From: Syntrophopropionicum propionicicum_A
Lineage (GTDB): Bacteria > Bacillota > Desulfotomaculia > Desulfotomaculales > Pelotomaculaceae
Assembly (NCBI RefSeq): GCF_048984525.1
Contig: NZ_JBMGJC010000013.1
Location: 1 to 64,000 of the forward strand
DNA: 64,000 nt
Direction: 5' to 3'
Position 1 is the first letter of the stretch, and every line of letters begins with the position of its first letter. Positions 8,034 to 17,800 of the stretch are shown piece by piece. Made by a program: the position numbers and the translations under genes. The notes beneath the pieces are model-generated. The model saw only the letters and a program-made list of their open reading frames with translations. It searched no databases and had not been told where the DNA came from.

Positions 8034-9617
8034 GTGAAAAAGATATCTTTCCTTATTATGTTTATTTTGTTGTCCTGCCTTGCGGCAGCGCCAGCATGGG
8101 CAGAGACTGAACCGTCAGCCCCTTCCGGACTTGCGGCCAGCGCCGTTTCATCTTCAGAGATCGAATTGACCTGGGAAGACAACTCAGACAATGAAACAGG
8201 TTTTATAATTGAAAGAAAGAAATCAGGCAGCGCCTATACCCGGGTTGCAGAAGTGGGCGAAGATAGTACAACCTATACCTGCAGCGGGCTTTCAGTAGAC
8301 ACGAAATATTATTTCAGGTTAAGGGCTTATAACGACACAGGAGATTCAGACTATTCCAACGAAGCCGGCGCCACCACGCTGGACGTCCCCCCCGACGCGC
8401 CTTCCCGGCTTGTAGCCGGCACTCTTTCCACATCGAAAATTAAATTAACCTGGGAGGACAATTCGGACAATGAGGTTGGTTTTAAGATTGAAAGAAAGAA
8501 GTCAGGCGGCAGCTATAGCCAGATCGCAGAAGTAGATGAAGGCGTTACGTCCTATACAAACAGCGGGCTGCCGGACAACACGGAATACTACTACCGGGTA
8601 AGGGCATACAACTACGCGGGAGACTCGCCATATTCAAATACAGTCAGCTCAACGACCGGGAATGTTCCTGACGCCCCTTCCGACCTGGAGGAGGAAGGTG
8701 TTACCTCCAGCAGTATTAAGTTAACCTGGGAGGACAACTCGGACGATGAGATTGGTTTTAAGATCGAAAGAAAGACTTCAGGCGGCGATTACATCCAAAT
8801 CGGAGTTGTAGGTGAGGATATTACGACCATTACTAATTGGGGGCTGAAAAGCGACACTAAATACTACTACCGGGTAAGGGCGTATAACAAAATCGGTAAC
8901 TCAGATTTTACTGATGCGGTTGCTGCTGAGACAGGAGTTTCTATAAAAGCTCCAACCGGCCTGAAGGCCGAAGCTGTTTCCTCCGCAAAAATTAAATTAA
9001 CATGGGACGACAACTCCAAAAACGAATCGGGATTTAAAATTGAGCGGAGGAAGTCAGGAGGCGCATACTCGCAGATCGCAAAAGTTGACGACAACACTAC
9101 CACCTATACCGACAGCGGTCTTTCCAGCGCCACGCGATATTATTACAGGGTGAGGGCTTATACAGACAACAGCAATTCATCGTATACCAACGAGGCTGCC
9201 GCGACAACAACCAGAGCGGAGACAATTATCAAGCTGGCAGTGGGAAAGACTTCTTATTATGTCGATAACCAGTCACAAACCATGGATACAGCGCCCATTA
9301 TCAAAGACAGCAGGACCCTACTCCCGATCAGGTATGTGGCCGAAGCAATCGGGGCGAAAGTGGCATGGAATAACACAGAGCGCAAGGTAACCATCACTCT
9401 TAAGGGAACAACCATGGAACTCTGGATAGGAAAGAATTATGCCAGGGTAAACGGTGAATACAAGTTCATCGATTCTACAAACACCGCGGTGACCCCAATT
9501 ATAATTGAGCCGGGCAGGACCATGCTGCCGCTGAGGTTCGTGTCTGAGAACCTGGGCGCAAAAGTGGACTGGAACTCCAGTAAAAGAGAGGTAACCGTAA
9601 CTTATCCCGCGCCGTAA
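8034..9617 (+). CDS. Secreted protein with four fibronectin type III domains and copper-amine-oxidase-like stalk domain
   Basis: From GTG 8034, placed eight bases behind GGAGGTG, the protein has about 527 residues; an ATG at 8010 is upstream of that ribosome binding site and less likely. A signal peptide (KKISFLIMFILLSCLAAAPAWA) is followed by four FnIII domains of roughly 90 residues. Each opens with AP(S/T)GL-type residues and repeats LTWEDNS and YYYRVRAY motifs; domains 2 and 3 are especially alike. The last 130 residues form a Cu-amine-oxidase N-terminal-type domain with two TLLPIRYVAEAIGAKV / TMLPLRFVSENLGAKV repeats. That domain does not bind copper and is probably a cell-surface adhesion or stalk module. 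Confidence 0.88.
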   Translation: MKKISFLIMFILLSCLAAAPAWAETEPSAPSGLAASAVSSSEIELTWEDNSDNETGFIIERKKSGSAYTRVAEVGEDSTTYTCSGLSVDTKYYFRLRAYNDTGDSDYSNEAGATTLDVPPDAPSRLVAGTLSTSKIKLTWEDNSDNEVGFKIERKKSGGSYSQIAEVDEGVTSYTNSGLPDNTEYYYRVRAYNYAGDSPYSNTVSSTTGNVPDAPSDLEEEGVTSSSIKLTWEDNSDDEIGFKIERKTSGGDYIQIGVVGEDITTITNWGLKSDTKYYYRVRAYNKIGNSDFTDAVAAETGVSIKAPTGLKAEAVSSAKIKLTWDDNSKNESGFKIERRKSGGAYSQIAKVDDNTTTYTDSGLSSATRYYYRVRAYTDNSNSSYTNEAAATTTRAETIIKLAVGKTSYYVDNQSQTMDTAPIIKDSRTLLPIRYVAEAIGAKVAWNNTERKVTITLKGTTMELWIGKNYARVNGEYKFIDSTNTAVTPIIIEPGRTMLPLRFVSENLGAKVDWNSSKREVTVTYPAP

Positions 9618-10004
9618 ATCTTTACACCGCTAGATACTGCTTTAATTGAACGTCGTACCCAAATAACTGCTGGGGATTCATGGCAATAAAACTATTCTAT
9701 AAAGACGGCAATCCATAATAAAGGTTGCCGTTTTTAATTTTGCATATAGTTAATGAAAGCCTGTTTTGGCGAAATATCCTTTTCACTTCCCAACCTTTTA
9801 TTAAAAGAACGGCCGGTACCATGGGCCGCATTTTCCCTGCAAAAGTGGATTTTGACGTCATCCGATTTCCTTTTGTCGAATTATTTCTACTATTGTTTAT
9901 ATTTGAAATAATTAAAATTTTATCCAGTCTTTTGAAGGTATTATTAAGCATTATGTAGAAGTAATACCAATTACATCATAATTTACCACAAAGGAGGGGG
10001 TTGT
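9618..10004. other. Intergenic region, 387 bp
   Basis: It holds the terminator at 9704-9735 near its start and an AT-rich stretch ending in the AAAGGAGGGGG ribosome binding site of the KaiC-like gene. A 77-codon frame at 9725-9958 begins inside the terminator and has no ribosome binding site, so it is not called. The operon promoter probably lies between 9880 and 9980, but no clear -35/-10 pair was picked out. Confidence 0.5.
9704..9735 (+). terminator. Intrinsic terminator after the FnIII gene
   Basis: ACGGCAA (9705-9711) pairs with TTGCCGT (9725-9731) around a 13-base loop and runs into five T. It lies 87 bp past the FnIII stop on the same strand. Confidence 0.75.
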
Positions 10005-11390
10005 TTGGAAAAAGCACCTACAGGTATTAATGGTTTTGATGATTTGCTGCTGGGTGGTATTGTCCGTGGGAACTCGGTCCTGATAGAAGGTATTCCCGGC
10101 GCGGGTAAAACCACTTTTGGCATTGAGTTTATCTACCGGGGCATTACCGAGTTCGGTGAGCCCGGTTTGATAGTTACCTGCGAAGAACTGCCCGAGTCAA
10201 TATACCGCGACGCCCTCAACTTTGGCTGGGATCTCCGGGCGCTGGAAGAGGCTAATAAACTGCGTATACTTTGTACTTCCCCTGAAGTGCTGGCAGATTC
10301 GGAGGTGGACCTTATCGAAGAAGCCGCTCGTGAGGTCGGCGCCAGGCGGATCTTGGTAGACAGCATCAGCCACTTTCGAAGTATTCTCAACGACCATCTT
10401 TCAATGCGCAGGGTAATATATAGTTTTTGCAACGGCCTGCGCAGATTAAAATTGACCTCCTTTTTAGTAAAAGAGCGGGAAAACGAGAGCAACCGGGAAT
10501 ACGCCTTTGAGGAATACGTTGTTGACGCTATAATACGCCTTGAAAACAAGGATAGACCGGGACTGCGCCGCCATCGCGTACTGGAAATATGTAAAACAAG
10601 AGGACAGGAGCATATCCCGGGCAAACACACTTTTCGCATAACCAATAATGGCATCAAGGTACTATCCCTGACAGCCGGCTTCGATATTAACATTAAAGCA
10701 CAACAAGGAAATGACCAGCTCTGTTCCGGCGTGTCCGGACTGGATGATTTATTACAGGGCGGAATGCCCCGTGGTATCAGTGTGGCAGTGGCCGGTGGAT
10801 CCGGAACGGGTAAAACAGTATTGGGCCTGCAGTTTCTGGCCAAAGGCGCCATGGATTACGGGGAAAAGGGTGTTTTTCTTTCAATGGAGGAAACTCCTTC
10901 ACAATTAATGGCCAATTCCCTGCGTTTCAACTGGGATCTGTCCTATCTTCAGGAACAAAGCCTGATTAAAGTCTTGTATAAACCTCTATCTACAATGGAA
11001 ATTGATGAGACTATTATATGGCTTGGAGAAAAGACAAAAGCATTTGGAGCCCGCCGCCTGGTTATTGATTCAATTTACGGGTTTTTCTCCCGTATAGACA
11101 ACGCCGCCGTCCTTCACGAAAAATTCTATTGTCTGGTCACCTATCTCAATAGCCTCAATTGCACCACTCTATTGATCAGCCCCGCATGGGAACTAGCCGA
11201 CAGCGGAAAAGTGGAAGTAATTCACTCTGTAGTCCAGGGGACCATATTGCTCAAGTCAGTACTGCTGAAAAACCGCAGGGTACGGCAGCTTGAAATCTAC
11301 AAGATGCGGGGAATCAACCATGCCATGGGCAATCATTTACTCGAAATCAACAATTCCGGTGTACAGGTATTCCCCAGGTTAGGAGGGTAG
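10005..11390 (+). CDS. Double-domain KaiC-like RecA-superfamily ATPase
   Basis: A 461-residue protein of two tandem KaiC/RecA-like domains. Domain 1 (about 1-225) has Walker A GIPGAGKT (29-36), the KaiC-type glutamate pair EE at 60-61 and Walker B ILVDS near 116-120. Domain 2 (about 235-461) has GGSGTGKT (264-271), EE at 295-296 and LVIDSI. Retention of both P-loops and both Glu pairs predicts two active ATPase sites, as in KaiC. No KaiA or KaiB is present, so a clock role is unlikely; such proteins are usually signalling ATPases. The start is TTG behind AAAGGAGGGGG. It is the first gene of a five-gene operon ending at 14496, and the next gene starts 5 bp later. Confidence 0.9.
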   Translation: MEKAPTGINGFDDLLLGGIVRGNSVLIEGIPGAGKTTFGIEFIYRGITEFGEPGLIVTCEELPESIYRDALNFGWDLRALEEANKLRILCTSPEVLADSEVDLIEEAAREVGARRILVDSISHFRSILNDHLSMRRVIYSFCNGLRRLKLTSFLVKERENESNREYAFEEYVVDAIIRLENKDRPGLRRHRVLEICKTRGQEHIPGKHTFRITNNGIKVLSLTAGFDINIKAQQGNDQLCSGVSGLDDLLQGGMPRGISVAVAGGSGTGKTVLGLQFLAKGAMDYGEKGVFLSMEETPSQLMANSLRFNWDLSYLQEQSLIKVLYKPLSTMEIDETIIWLGEKTKAFGARRLVIDSIYGFFSRIDNAAVLHEKFYCLVTYLNSLNCTTLLISPAWELADSGKVEVIHSVVQGTILLKSVLLKNRRVRQLEIYKMRGINHAMGNHLLEINNSGVQVFPRLGG

Positions 11391-11394
11391 ACAC

Positions 11395-12114
11395 ATGCAT
11401 AGAGCCTATTTTGGAGTCGAAGGTTTGGATCGGAACCTGGAAAAAGGCTTGATGTACGGTTCCCAGGTCATGGTGGAAGGGGAATCCGGCATAGGTAAAA
11501 CTGTGCTGGCGGGAGAGTTTATTAAAGAAGGCTTGCGCTGCGGCGACACCTGCATCTATGTAGCCTGCGATGAACCTCCCGCGGCGATGCGCGAGCACCT
11601 TTTAAGCTTTAAAGTTGGAACCGTTGCCTATGAAGAGTCGAGCAGGCTGATTTTTGTCGACGCCTATGAAGAAAGTGAGACTAAAGAAGTATACGCCCTT
11701 TCCGACCTGAGAAACCTGGACAAGTATTTTGCTCTGGAAACTGAGATCCTGCGCGGTTGTTCCGGCGAAAGGATAAGGCTGGTGGTCGACAGTTTGAGTA
11801 CACTTTTCACATCGATAGACACCGCTGATATTCTGGATTTTCACCGCACCCGGATCAAGCGGCTCAGGAAAAGCGGGATCCTGGCCATGGATATATTCGT
11901 TAGCGGCGTTTTAGACGCCAAATTGATGACTATTAGCGGCCACCTCTATAATTTTATACTTAAAATGAATTTCAGCGGTTCCAGGTACAACCCTATGCGC
12001 ATGATGCAAATCGGCAAGGTGAAAAGCCAGCAGTTCGTATCCTCCCGGCACGCTTTTACCATTAGTCCCGTTTATGGCATTCTGGTCTCTGCTGAAATGG
12101 GGGTGAATGAATGA
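11395..12114 (+). CDS. Single-domain KaiC-like RecA-superfamily ATPase
   Basis: A 239-residue protein with one KaiC-like domain. Walker A is GESGIGKT (29-36), and Walker B falls in IRLVVDSLSTLF. Where KaiC has a Glu pair, this protein has Asp-Glu (CDEPP, D59/E60), which may change hydrolysis. The N-terminus (VEGLDRNLEKGLMYGSQVMV) matches the opening of both domains of the preceding gene, so the operon encodes three related RecA domains that could form mixed rings (inference). ATG 11395 follows TTAGGAGGG. Its stop overlaps the next start as ATGA, which indicates translational coupling. Confidence 0.85.
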   Translation: MHRAYFGVEGLDRNLEKGLMYGSQVMVEGESGIGKTVLAGEFIKEGLRCGDTCIYVACDEPPAAMREHLLSFKVGTVAYEESSRLIFVDAYEESETKEVYALSDLRNLDKYFALETEILRGCSGERIRLVVDSLSTLFTSIDTADILDFHRTRIKRLRKSGILAMDIFVSGVLDAKLMTISGHLYNFILKMNFSGSRYNPMRMMQIGKVKSQQFVSSRHAFTISPVYGILVSAEMGVNE

Positions 12115-13127
12115 ATGTAAACGAATTCTCCAGAAAATTAATAAACTATATGCAGCTGAGCATGTGCAAGACTATGAAACAGCTCCCTTTCAGTGGCAGC
12201 CACTGGTTGGAGCAGTTCATGATGAGCACGGCTCAGTATGTCCTGGATGAAAGGCTGGATGAGCTGCATTTTGATTCGAAGAAACCGTCTGAGGCTTGCC
12301 GTACTTTTCTGAACTTTATGGACCTGGAGGGTTTTTTAAAGACCGGTGACTACAGCCTGGAAGATTCCGGGGACAGTCTGCTGGTAAAAGTTGATCGCGC
12401 TAATTGTGTCTACCGGGACTACTGCATGAGAGCTCCAATACTAGGGTTACCCCTCTACTGTGCCCGTCTAAGTTCATTCCAGGCAGTCTTAAAGCACGTT
12501 CTTGGCAAAGATTTTTCCGCCTCCATGGAGACAGATGAACATGGAACTTGCTGCGGCATGCTGTTTCCCGCCACACAGCCCAAAGAGGAAATAGTCACCC
12601 GGGAAGGACATATATTAAAGGTTGCCGGACGGAGGGCTATCCTGCTCCCGCAGGAAACATACGCCTCCCTGTTTATGTCGATAAAGGAACACGCTCCTCA
12701 TGCTTTAAAACACGTACTTTATGATGCCGGCTTTCGGTCGGCTTTGAACCTCGCCCGCAAAACCAGGATTGTTAACCCCAACATTGAAGAGTGCTTGCAA
12801 CTGCTTTTAGAAGTGATCAAAAATGACGGACTGGGTAATGTGGAGCTTATCTCCTTTAACCAAAGCGAGGGCAGGGCCAGGATCATATGCTACGATTCTT
12901 TTCAGGTATCTGTCGCAAATGAATACGGCAGCCTATACCGCTCTCCCCAGGTCACTTGTGACCTGCTAAGAGGAATATTTGCGGCTTACTTCAGTGTTTT
13001 ACTTGATAGAGAGGTTATTTGTGAAGAAATGAGCTGTCAGTCAGTAAAGGGTAATTACTGTGAGTTTCTGACAATGCCCCTTCCTAAAAACATTTGGAAG
13101 GAGGAGCCTAGTGGAGGAAAAATTTAG
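12111..13127 (+). CDS. V4R-domain-containing putative sensor protein
   Basis: A 338-residue protein. The C-terminal 150 or so residues resemble the V4R (4-vinyl reductase) small-molecule or metal binding domain; the closing motif LLDREVICEEMSCQSVKG followed by NYCEF with its paired cysteines is characteristic. The N-terminal half is also rich in Cys (VYRDYC, LYCARL, TCCGM) and may be a second degenerate copy, since it has CVYRDYCM near 98-105. V4R proteins bind hydrocarbon-like ligands or Fe-S/Zn in regulators. Together with the KaiC-like ATPases and the kinase it is probably the input module of this operon (inference). It overlaps its neighbours at both ends. Confidence 0.75.
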   Translation: MNVNEFSRKLINYMQLSMCKTMKQLPFSGSHWLEQFMMSTAQYVLDERLDELHFDSKKPSEACRTFLNFMDLEGFLKTGDYSLEDSGDSLLVKVDRANCVYRDYCMRAPILGLPLYCARLSSFQAVLKHVLGKDFSASMETDEHGTCCGMLFPATQPKEEIVTREGHILKVAGRRAILLPQETYASLFMSIKEHAPHALKHVLYDAGFRSALNLARKTRIVNPNIEECLQLLLEVIKNDGLGNVELISFNQSEGRARIICYDSFQVSVANEYGSLYRSPQVTCDLLRGIFAAYFSVLLDREVICEEMSCQSVKGNYCEFLTMPLPKNIWKEEPSGGKI

Positions 13128-13395
13128 TGAATTGCTGGACTCCATCCAGCAATCGGTCATCCGGATTGAGCTGCTTGCCTTTCTTCAAGCAAACCCGTAT
13201 ACACGGGACACGGCAGCTGGTTTTTCTCTCCGCCTGCACCGTCCCTGTCATCAGTTGGAACCGGCTCTACAAGCTCTCAGTGCTCTAGGGATCCTGGAAA
13301 TGGGCGGTACCAACAAGGTTACAATTTACCGGCTGCGCAGCGCCGACTTGATCAGCAAATTTTTCAAGGAACATTGCGGAGAAGATAAAACTTAA
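13111..13395 (+). CDS. Small winged-helix-like protein
   Basis: A 94-residue protein starting at GTG 13111, six bases behind AAGGAGG, which lies inside the preceding gene; the two overlap by 17 bp. Residues 20-80 (LLAFLQANPYTRDTAAGFSL then LEPALQALSALGILEM and YRLRS) have the helix-turn-helix-wing layout of ArsR/MarR-like folds: two helices, a recognition helix and a beta wing with TNKVTIYRL. It is too short to include a sensor domain and could contact DNA or a partner protein in the KaiC-like system. The family is not recognised with certainty. Confidence 0.65.
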   Translation: MEEKFSELLDSIQQSVIRIELLAFLQANPYTRDTAAGFSLRLHRPCHQLEPALQALSALGILEMGGTNKVTIYRLRSADLISKFFKEHCGEDKT

Positions 13396-13446
13396 CCACC
13401 TTACATATACGATGACTGTATTATGTGCTTTTAGGAAGGTGTTTGT

Positions 13447-14496
13447 ATGATAGAGTATATGGAAGACTGGTTCCGGCTGGCGGTAGACCATTTGCCTGTA
13501 GGGATCATCGCTATTGACCGGGAGGGCCGTATACAAATATTAAACCGTTTACTGGCCAAATTGACCGGCCTGGAAGCTGAAAACGTTTTAGGCGAGCCAT
13601 TTCTCAAATTATTTGACGGCCAGAGTTCGGGCTCAAACAAGTTGCTGCAAACACTTGCCACTGGCAGGGAATATCAAAGCCTGAAACCTGAGTCCGTAAT
13701 TCCTGTTAACGCCGTAACCAATTTGGTCTCAAACATATATGCCGTGAAAAACAAGAGCGGTACAACGGTGGGCGCCGTAGCTGTATTCACACCTGAGCGA
13801 AGGCTGCAAGAATTGGAGAAAACGATCATTAAAGTGGAAAAGCTGGCCATACTAGGTCAGCTGGCCACAGAAATGATCCACGAAATAAGGAACCCGCTTA
13901 CGGCTATTAGCGGTCTTATGCAATTATTACAACAGCATTTAAAGGGAACCCCCAAGGAAGAATACGTAACCATCATATTGGCTGAACTGAAACATCTTAA
14001 CAGTTTTATTACAGATTTCCTGCTGATGGCCAGACCGGGTTATTGTAAACCTACACAGTGTTCCATTAACCAGCTTATAAAGGAAGTAGTCGCGCTTGTG
14101 GAATGCGAAGCATCTATTCGCAATCTGATCATTAACCTGGGAATTGAGAAAAATTTGCCAATTGTCAATGCGGACAGGGGGCAGTTAAAACAGGTATTTC
14201 TAAACATCACCAGAAATGCTTTCGAAGCCCTGCCTGTCGGAGGGGAACTTTTCATTCAGGCCTCAAGCGACCGGCAGCAGGGAGTCGTGCGGATAGTGTT
14301 CAGAGACACAGGTACCGGTATTGATAAACAGACTTTGGCCAATATGTTCAACCCGTTTTTTACAACCAAAGAAAGTGGTACAGGTCTGGGCATGTTTATC
14401 AGTAAAAAAATAATCGATAATCATGGCGGCCATATCGAAATTCAGAGTGAACCGCCAAGCGGCACTACAGTTACAGTAACGCTGCCGGTCGCCTAG
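13447..14496 (+). CDS. PAS-domain sensor histidine kinase
   Basis: A 349-residue soluble histidine kinase with no transmembrane helix. A PAS domain occupies about residues 5-115 (VGIIAIDREGRIQILN, then LTGLEAENVLGEPF). The dimerisation and phosphoacceptor domain carries H145 in MIHEIRNPLTAISG. The ATP-binding domain has the N-box QVFLNITRNAFEAL, G1 DTGTGID and G2 GTGLGMF. It is last in the KaiC-like operon, 51 bp after the small winged-helix gene, with AGGAAGG upstream of ATG. No response regulator follows, so the phosphotransfer partner is encoded elsewhere or signalling is to the operon's own proteins. Confidence 0.92.
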   Translation: MIEYMEDWFRLAVDHLPVGIIAIDREGRIQILNRLLAKLTGLEAENVLGEPFLKLFDGQSSGSNKLLQTLATGREYQSLKPESVIPVNAVTNLVSNIYAVKNKSGTTVGAVAVFTPERRLQELEKTIIKVEKLAILGQLATEMIHEIRNPLTAISGLMQLLQQHLKGTPKEEYVTIILAELKHLNSFITDFLLMARPGYCKPTQCSINQLIKEVVALVECEASIRNLIINLGIEKNLPIVNADRGQLKQVFLNITRNAFEALPVGGELFIQASSDRQQGVVRIVFRDTGTGIDKQTLANMFNPFFTTKESGTGLGMFISKKIIDNHGGHIEIQSEPPSGTTVTVTLPVA

Positions 14497-14804
14497 TTGC
14501 TGCAAAAAGCACGTTAACTATAAACGTGCCTCTTAGTATGCGATTAAAAATTCTTTGGTTAACCTGGCTCTAAGAAGTTTTTTTACCCTATTGATTTTTT
14601 AAATTTGTATTCTTCCCCACTTTAACATAACGTCATGTATGGATTGGACTGGCTCAGGGTGGCTCAAAACTCCCCGCATAGATATAAGTCTGCGGGCCGC
14701 ACCTGACAAGGTCAATTAAAAACCGAAGAGATAGTCTAAAATATAAAAAAGGCGAGCAGCCTTGTCTAAAGTTGTTCGCCTTTTTTCTGAAAGCATTATA
14801 CAAC
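14497..14804. other. Intergenic region between convergent genes
   Basis: The 308-bp gap contains a hairpin at 14509-14529 (GCACGTT/AACGTGC, no T-run) just after the kinase stop and the bidirectional terminator at 14745-14786. No coding signal was seen. Confidence 0.5.
14745..14786. terminator. Bidirectional intrinsic terminator
   Basis: AAAAAAGGCGA pairs with TCGCCTTTTTT around a 20-base loop, giving A/T-flanked GC stems that read as terminators from both sides. It separates the plus-strand kinase operon from minus-strand carB. Confidence 0.8.
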
Positions 14805-17800
14805 TTAGTCCTCCACAGTAATATCCGCGTGATATTCCTGCAGTGATTTTATGCTGCCTTTTTTAGAGCCGTTTTCCTTATATGCCGCGATACCCCTGGC
14901 GCTGGCCCGGGCCGCCGCCAGGGTGGTGATATACGGGACTTTGTTTCTAATGGCGGTCTTGCGGATATATGAGTCATCATGCTGGCTTCGTTTCCCCGAA
15001 GGGGTGTTGATCACCAGGTTTATCTCATTATTGGTAATGCCGTCAACTATGTTGGGACGGCCCTCAAATAATTTTTTTATCTCTTCAGATTCAATCCCGT
15101 TTTCTTTCAAAAACCTGTGCGTCCCTGCTGTCGCCTTGATCTTAAAACCGAGCTTGGCGAACTCCCCGGCCGTTTCCAGCACGGCCGGCTTATCCTGGTC
15201 GGGTACGCTGAGCAGGACTGTGCCGGATGTGGGCAGGGAAGTCTGGGTGGCTTCCTGAGCCTTGAAGTAGGCCAGGCCAAAGCAGTCGGCAATACCCAGC
15301 ACTTCACCGGTGGAACGCATCTCAGGTCCCAGCACCGGGTCGACTTCCTGGAACATATTAAACGGGAAGACAGCCTCTTTTACCCCGTAATGCGGGATTT
15401 TTTTGGCGACCAGGCTTTTGACGGAGATATTTTTACCGGTTTCGGCCGCCAGCATTATTTCCGTGGCAATCCTGGCCATCGAAACGCTGCAGACTTTAGA
15501 AACCAGGGGTACGGTCCTTGAGGCCCGCGGGTTGGCTTCCAGCACGTATACCCGGTCATCGGCGATGGCGTACTGCATATTCATCAGCCCCACCACGTTA
15601 AGTTCCCTGGCTATCTTTTTGGTATATTCCACAATGGTTTCTATATGCCGGTCAGGAATGCTGATCGGCGGGATCACGCAGGCCGAGTCCCCGGAGTGGA
15701 TGCCCGCCAGTTCGATATGCTCCATAACCGCCGGCACAAAAGCGTCAGACCCGTCGGCGATGGCGTCAGCCTCCGCTTCTATCGCGTCTGTCAGGAACCT
15801 GTCGATCAGGATCGGCCTTTCCGGCGTGACCCCGACTGCGGCAGCCACGTACCGGCGCAGCATCTCCTCGTCGTAAACTACTTCCATGCCGCGGCCGCCC
15901 AGGACATATGAGGGTCGGACCATCAAAGGATAGCCAATACGGTTGGCGATAGCCAGGGCTTCTTCAATATTCACCGCCATGCCGGATTCCGGCATGGGGA
16001 TACCAAGCTGGTCCATGATCTGGCGGAATCGGTCGCGGTCTTCAGCCAGGTCGATTGTTTCAGGTGTGGTACCTAGGATTTTCACACCGGCTTTTTCCAG
16101 TTCAGCGGCGATATTCAGGGGGGTCTGCCCTCCGAACTGGACAATTACCCCCAGCGGCTTTTCTTTTTCGTAGATGCTCAGCACGTCTTCCACTGTCAGC
16201 GGTTCAAAGTACAGCTTGTCAGAGGTGTCATAGTCGGTGGAAACCGTTTCCGGGTTGCAGTTGACGATAATGGTCTCATAGCCCAGGTCGCGCAGGGCGA
16301 AAGCCGTATGCACGCAGCAGTAGTCAAACTCAATGCCCTGGCCGATCCGGTTCGGGCCACCGCCCAGGATCATTACCTTTTGCTTATCGCTGGACACAGT
16401 CTGGTCCGGCGCGTTGTAAGTGGAGAAATAGTAGGCCGCGTTTTCGACGCCGCTGACCGGTACGGCTTCCCAACCTTCAACCATTCCCAAAGCAATTCTA
16501 AGCCGACGAATTTCTGCTTCCGGCAGATTTAAAAGCATCGCCAAATAGCGGTCGGCAAAACCGTCTTTTTTCGCCTGGATTAGCAGTTCATCCGGCAGGC
16601 GCTTATTCTTATAACTCATGATTTCTTCTTCCAGCAGGACAAGCTCCTTCATCTGCCGGATAAACCACGGCTTGATGTGGGTCAGGCGGTAAAGGTGCTC
16701 AATATCAGCTCCTTTGCGCAAGGCCTCATACATGATAAACTGGCGCTCACTTGACGGCTCTGCCAGCATAGCCAGCAGTTCATCCAAGGAGCGGCGGTTG
16801 AAGTCTTTGGCGAAACCCAAACCGTAACGGCCAGTCTCCAGGGAGCGGATGGCTTTCTGAAAAGCTTCTTTATAGTTTTTGCCGATGCTCATCACTTCGC
16901 CGACGGCGCGCATCTGCGTCCCCAGCTTGTCCAGGGAGCCGGGGAACTTTTCAAACGCCCAGCGGGCGAACTTTATGACGACGTATTCACCGGAGGGGGT
17001 ATATTTGTCCAGGGTCCCGTCCCTCCAGTAAGGGATTTCGTCCAGGGTCAGGCCGGCTGCCAGCATGGAAGAGATCAGAGCGATGGGAAATCCGGTGGCC
17101 TTGGAAGCCAGGGCCGACGAACGGGAGGTGCGGGGGTTAATTTCTATGATTACCACCCGGCCTGTTTTTGGATCGTGGGCAAACTGGACATTTGTCCCGC
17201 CAATGACTTCGATAGCTTCCACAACATCGTAGGAATATTTTTGCAGCCGCTGCTGCAGCCCGGGATCGATTGTCAGCATCGGCGCCGAGCAGTAGGAATC
17301 TCCGGTGTGCACACCCATGGCATCGATGTTTTCAATAAAGCAAACGGTAATCTTCTGGTTTTTTGCGTCCCGGACCACTTCCAGCTCCAGCTCTTCCCAG
17401 CCCAGTACCGATTCCTCAATCAGGATCTGTCCCACCAGGCTGGCGGCAATACCGCGGCTGGCAACAGTCCTCAGCTCTTCAACGTTGTAGACCAGTCCGC
17501 CGCCGGTCCCTCCCATGGTGTAAGCGGGACGGATAACGACCGGATAACCGAGCTCAAGGGCAATATTCTCAGCTTCTTCCACGCTGTAGGCCGGTTCGCT
17601 GCGGGGCATATCAATGCCCAGCTTGTTCATGGTCTCTTTGAAGGCGATGCGGTCTTCCCCGCGTTCGATGGCGTCTATCTGCACCCCGATAACCTTGACC
17701 CCGTATTTATCCAGGACGCCGGCCTTGTAAAGCTCGGAACTCAAATTAAGACCTGACTGGCCGCCTAAATTCGGTAGCAGCGCGTCAGGCCTTTCTTTAG

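Noticed and set aside
9725..9958. 77-codon plus-strand frame
   Set aside because: It starts inside a terminator stem, lacks a ribosome binding site and is only hydrophobic because the DNA is T-rich.
15117..17756. Several long plus-strand frames opposite carB
   Set aside because: They are antisense shadows of carB with no ribosome binding sites or family-like motifs.
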